Positions 59,646 through 64,000 of a stretch of DNA of 64,000 nt are shown here, piece by piece. The notes beneath the pieces are model-generated. The model was not told the origin of the DNA. It saw only the letters and a list, made by a program, of their open reading frames with translations, and made no database searches. Origin of the DNA: Dipetalonema caudispina (lineage: Eukaryota > Nematoda > Chromadorea > Rhabditida > Onchocercidae); contig JABVXV010000016.1 of assembly GCA_013365325.1 (NCBI GenBank), forward strand, positions 434,001-498,000. Direction: 5' to 3'. Each line of letters starts with the position of its first letter. The stretch's first letter is position 1. Made by a program: the position numbers and the translations under genes.

Positions 59646-61313
59646 TATTCCCACATCACTTCTCAGATTGCTCTAAAGCAGTTCAATTTGGTAATCTAAT
59701 TACATTTTAATGGTACTGAATGAAATGTTTCACATGATATATTACTTTTGGTAAATTAAGTAATCAATTAATTACTGGACATAAATCAATTTTATTAGAC
59801 AATAGATTCAACCATCAAATTTGCAGCAAATCTCACTACATTATTTTAAGCCTTTTGCAATTTATCATCCAATCACTATGATTATAAGTCATTCAAACGT
59901 GTTGATGTAATTGAAATTTTTGGAGCTAATGATTAATTAAAACTTATTAACAGTGTGATGAAGACGCAACGAATGAGCTCATCATTAATGATTGCTAATT
60001 AACAGACTAAAGAGTTGTAAATATGTAACCATTTTTCATAATTTCTTCCGAAAAATGTTAGAGAATAAAAAAGTGGAAGTGTTGTTAGGAGTGCGAATCT
60101 TGGAAATATTACTTAATGAGTTAACCTTATTAACCTGACCTGATATCGTTCATCCATTTAGCTCGATTATTATCACATACACTGCAAATATTCTCCTTTG
60201 ATCCTTTTTTCTCCTAAATTGTTTTGCCCTTGGCTCTTAATGACATCAAAAAAAAAAAGGAAATATTGATTAGTGGCGTCATTCCACATCGTTTTACCAT
60301 TTTATTCATCCAACCCAATAATTTTATTCTTTGTAAGTGATTAATTGAAGTAGAGTTCAAAGTATTTTTGAATTTACTTGTATAAATAATTCGCGGTAGA
60401 ATTTGCTGGAAATCTTAAATATTAATTATTTCGAATCAAGTCTATTTGAAATTTGGAACAGAGAGGATTTTGTTTTATCTAGTAGACCTAAATTTTCACT
60501 AGAACTGAATTATAAGAATAAGAAAGAAAGCGACCACTCGGAAGTAATTTCGTTAGTTGCTAAAGCAATTTCATTTTACTCTTTCATTTTTATTATGAAG
60601 TCCATCTGATTCTCATTCACATTTGTATTTCATGCAAAAAGTTAGTGTTTTCAGCAATCGATTCGTCTTATCAAAGATTTATAATTAGTTCTGCTTACTA
60701 GTTATAATTCATTTTTGTAATAACAACCAATCACCAAACTGATCTTAACAATTTAAAAATATCTCGTGTATCGTTGAAGAAGTTTGACGGCTGCTAGATA
60801 CAAATTTCAAATAAATTAGTGTTAAATGAAACATGGTTGGGAACATGCTGAACACGAATGATAAATTTGATATTGAGAGAAATTAGTTTTGCTATTCGAG
60901 AAATTCAGATCTTTCAACATTTGCTTCGACAGTAATGTTGAAGAAAATACTTTAAGCGTCCTTGTTACTTTTTATACTTCTGTTGCAAGTAAGTCTATTA
61001 GACGTATTTCATCGTTATCTTATCTTCGACAATTACGGCGAAGTTAATTCTTTAATTTTCTAATGTATCAAGTTCAAATGTTAAGTTACTCCAGAAGTTT
61101 AGGTACAAAAATTTGTTAAACTGGTGCTCGTATATATGTTTGCTTCATTTCGATGATTTTCTTTCATTTGAATTCCAAAAATCTTCTTTAAGTTCAACCA
61201 GATTACCCCTTCTTTGCTTCTTCCTAAAATAAATATCATTTGTCATCCTGGTTATAGCATACTTTATGTGCATGCTAATGAAGCATTAAGCCTTGAGTAA
61301 CTAGGCCTTCTTC

Positions 61314-61348
61314 CTACACACGCACACACCCACACATGCATGCATATT
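61314..61348. repeat. Short CA/TGCA microsatellite
   Basis: acacac units followed by atgcatgcat. Simple-sequence DNA. Confidence 0.75.
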
Positions 61349-63840
61349 CATGCATTGGAATGAAAAGAAAAAAATACTGACCTAATAAAGTTCTTCAAGT
61401 AAACAGAAATGATGTGTAAGTCATTGTAGAATTACATTTTAAACATATGGTCATCTCATTTTTACTGCCATCGTTGGAATTGTTTACAGCGGTCATTTCA
61501 TATTCGAATGAAAATGGAATGGAAGATTTTAGAAGCATTGAAATTTCGATTAATCAAAATCATTGAGAAAAGCAATATTTAGGAAAAAAAAGAAACGACC
61601 TCATTTGGTTTGGGACAAGTATAAGATATCCTTCAAGGAGACAAGGATGAGCCAAGTAAAATAAAATGGAAATGCTTTTATCTCAAATGGTTACGAGAAA
61701 TAAAAACATCTCAAGTGCAAACTATTTCGTTTCACTTAACAATTCTAATTTATTACATCATTATTTTATTATGTAATTCATTAAAGTATCTCAACAATTC
61801 ATACTTTTCTATTGGTTTTGCAAGACATAATGAATAATAATAATTCTTTGTCTCATTTCAACATTTTGAAAAAAAAATTCAAACAGATGAGCAAACGGTG
61901 AAATTGGCGTATTTTCCTCTCTCAAAAGACAACATGAATTATCGCTGCTGGTTGTAAACATAATAATTTGAAAAAAAAAAAAAAAAAGTGAAGCAACAGC
62001 TGTTTTGAAGTACGTGAGGAAGAAAGATAAGAGGAACGACGGGAAGTGTACATAAAAGCGGTCTTATCCCAATTTTTTTCCCTTTCCGCCGATACTTTCA
62101 TTTTTTTTCTTTTTACAGGAAATATTTAATAACAAATTTCGGCTCGTTACTTAATCCTTCAGCTATTGGCAAATTTCAGTGGTAAGCGTAAGATTACTTT
62201 CTATTTCCTAAATAGCTCAGGTAAAGTTCTTTTCTTGTTTTCGTGATCACAAAGATAAGGGAAGAAGAGCTGAGAAAGAATTACCATCTACCTGTAAGGT
62301 AATAATTATGGTAGATCTTGTTTTTCTTGCAATCATCAGTTTTTTTCTTGCAAGAATAAATTTAATTCAAATTCAACTTTGGATTTATATTTTGGTACCA
62401 TACTAATTGTATTTAAATATGCATTTTTTTGGATGAAAAAAAAAGCAAACCATCGACTGATTGTCATATTATGTTTTAAAACTGACAGATTTTTTTCTTC
62501 TCTCATTCAGTAGATAAGGAAAAAAATGAGGAGCATCTTGGCGTTTTTCATTACTATTAGGCCTTTTAAGGCCAAATTTCCGGCTATATTTGTTCTTCCA
62601 AAAATGCGTCACACTTCTATTGCCTCAAAAAATTGATATGTCATTTATTGCAGCTAATATTCAGTTCTTCATTTCTGTTCGCTTTCGGTTTTGGAATTAA
62701 ATTCTGATTGAATTCAGTTTGCTATGGACAAACTTCTTTAGTTTAACCGTCAGCAAATTTTTGAATTTAGGTCAACGGTCAACATAAGGATTAAATTTGT
62801 TTTTACATAATTCATTTATTTCATTGTAGGCTTCCTCAAATTGTTACATTTAAAGCTAAAAAAGATCGATAAATTACATATCATTCCGATATTTATCACT
62901 CTATTACTAAGCATAAATTTTCGTTCATATGGCGACACAAATTTGAATTTTTTAATGATAGCATGTTTAGCTTTTTTTAACGAAAGCGTTTCGTAATCAC
63001 AAAATAATTTGCAACATTACGTTTTTTTTTTACTTTTGAAAATCTGATAATAATAACAATCGTAGTAAACGAATAGTTTCCTCAATGGATAGCTTTATTA
63101 GTATTTAGCAACTGCTTTGCAAATTCACTTTACCCTTTCTCAAGTTCCAAAGTCTAAAATTTTATTTAAAGTTTAATTCACTTTAACATAAATACATTTA
63201 CGGACTACCTCATACATTTTATGAAATGTTCCATTCGTGCATCATTACGAAAGAATTTGCAGTTTCAAGTAAATTCAACAATATTGTGAAGCAGAATAGA
63301 ATCAGTAGTGCGAGAGATAAATTAAGCTACTTTCAAAGGATAACCTATTTATTACTTTATTTTGTCACAAAGGATAACATTTGCTTTTTCTTTTGGTTGT
63401 TATGCATTGATACATGAAATTAAGTAGCATTTATTGTTGTAGAAAGTGGAAGGATAAGGATGATTTTATGAAATGCAATGATTTATGTATGGCCTTTCAA
63501 CTTGCAGCATTTAATTCTAGCATTACTATCGTTTAACTAAGCCTGCTTTATCGGGCCATGTAAACTAACTGATTTTTTTTATTGTTTGTTTGCACTCCTA
63601 ATCCAAGCCATATCTAATAGAAGATAGAAGAAATATTTACACTCTTTTTAGTTGTCATCAAAATTGTTATTGTTTACAATATGTAATATCCAGCTTGACC
63701 AATAAATCCAATCATGATTTCATTTATTTCTTACATATACTTTATCACTTTATATACAACACAGATGAAAACTATTATTGACAGATAAAAAAGCAAAAAC
63801 TCGAAAGTTAGTAACAGAAAAATTGAAATTTCTGGAAATG

Positions 63841-63922
63841 TAAACTTGTCATAAACATCTATTAGATATAATTATTAGATATAAAAGTAAACTTGTCATA
63901 AACATCTATTAGATATAATTAG
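63841..63922. repeat. Direct repeat, 34-35 bp identical, 47-bp period
   Basis: Copies starting at 63841 and 63888 begin taaacttgtcataaacatct and are identical for about 34 bases; the 12-bp spacer itself repeats part of the unit (attagatata). A recent small tandem duplication in AT-rich DNA. Confidence 0.9.
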
Positions 63923-64000
63923 TGGGTAAAAATTGAATAAGTAATTACAGATTTGTTGGACTTCACTTAAATTTTCTAAAAAGTAAAAATCTTCTCGAAC

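Larger units (their letters stand above)
59646..64000. other. Right-hand flank without recognised genes
   Basis: This is the presumed promoter side of the PTP-family gene followed by AT-rich DNA to the window edge. Acceptor-like sequence at 59674-59673 just upstream of the first coding exon may be a trans-splice site. Simple repeats occur at 61314-61348 and 63841-63922, and an A run at about 61970-61987. Frames at 60403-60609 and 63226-63417 are short and unlike known proteins. Confidence 0.55.

Overview
The window looks like nuclear DNA of a nematode, most likely a filarial-type parasite (inference). It is strongly AT-rich (by eye about 70%). Genes are split into many small exons of 36-390 bp by AT-rich introns with GT-AG borders. 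The recognisable proteins are animal ones, two of them best known from C. elegans (MAX-1, EAT-6). No prokaryotic operons, rRNA, tRNA, CRISPR array or recognisable transposon was seen.

Five protein genes could be assembled exon by exon, with reading phase preserved at every junction. (1) rad-50, minus strand, 1-3311: the first 13 coding exons (about 509 residues); the rest lies beyond the left edge. (2) A max-1/PLEKHH-type gene, minus strand, 5747-15627: 22 exons, 1041 residues, coiled coil - PH - PH - MyTH4 - FERM; the initiator exon was not found. (3) Troponin I, plus strand, 34834-38399: 7 exons, 229 residues. (4) Na+/K+-ATPase alpha subunit (eat-6 type), minus strand, 41119-46799: 17 exons, 1000 residues, first intron GC-AG. 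(5) A protein-tyrosine-phosphatase-family gene, minus strand, 54358-59645: 13 exons, 551 residues, a basic His/Arg/Lys-rich N-terminal region followed by a PTP domain whose catalytic Cys and WPD Asp are both replaced.

Between genes lie 3312-5746, 15628-34833 (19 kb, the largest), 38400-41118, 46811-54357 and 59646-64000. These are AT-rich DNA with homopolymer runs, GA/CT and CA microsatellites, short tandem duplications and a few GC-richer islands with open frames that I could not assign.

The genes do not form one pathway. rad-50 is DNA-repair housekeeping; max-1 acts in axon guidance; troponin I and the Na+/K+ pump are muscle/excitable-cell genes; the pseudophosphatase has no known role. 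As I recall the C. elegans map, rad-50, max-1, eat-6 and one troponin I paralogue (tni-3) are all on chromosome V, so the cluster may be retained ancestral linkage. The strongest item for follow-up is the apparent pseudophosphatase; I saw no clearly new multi-gene system.
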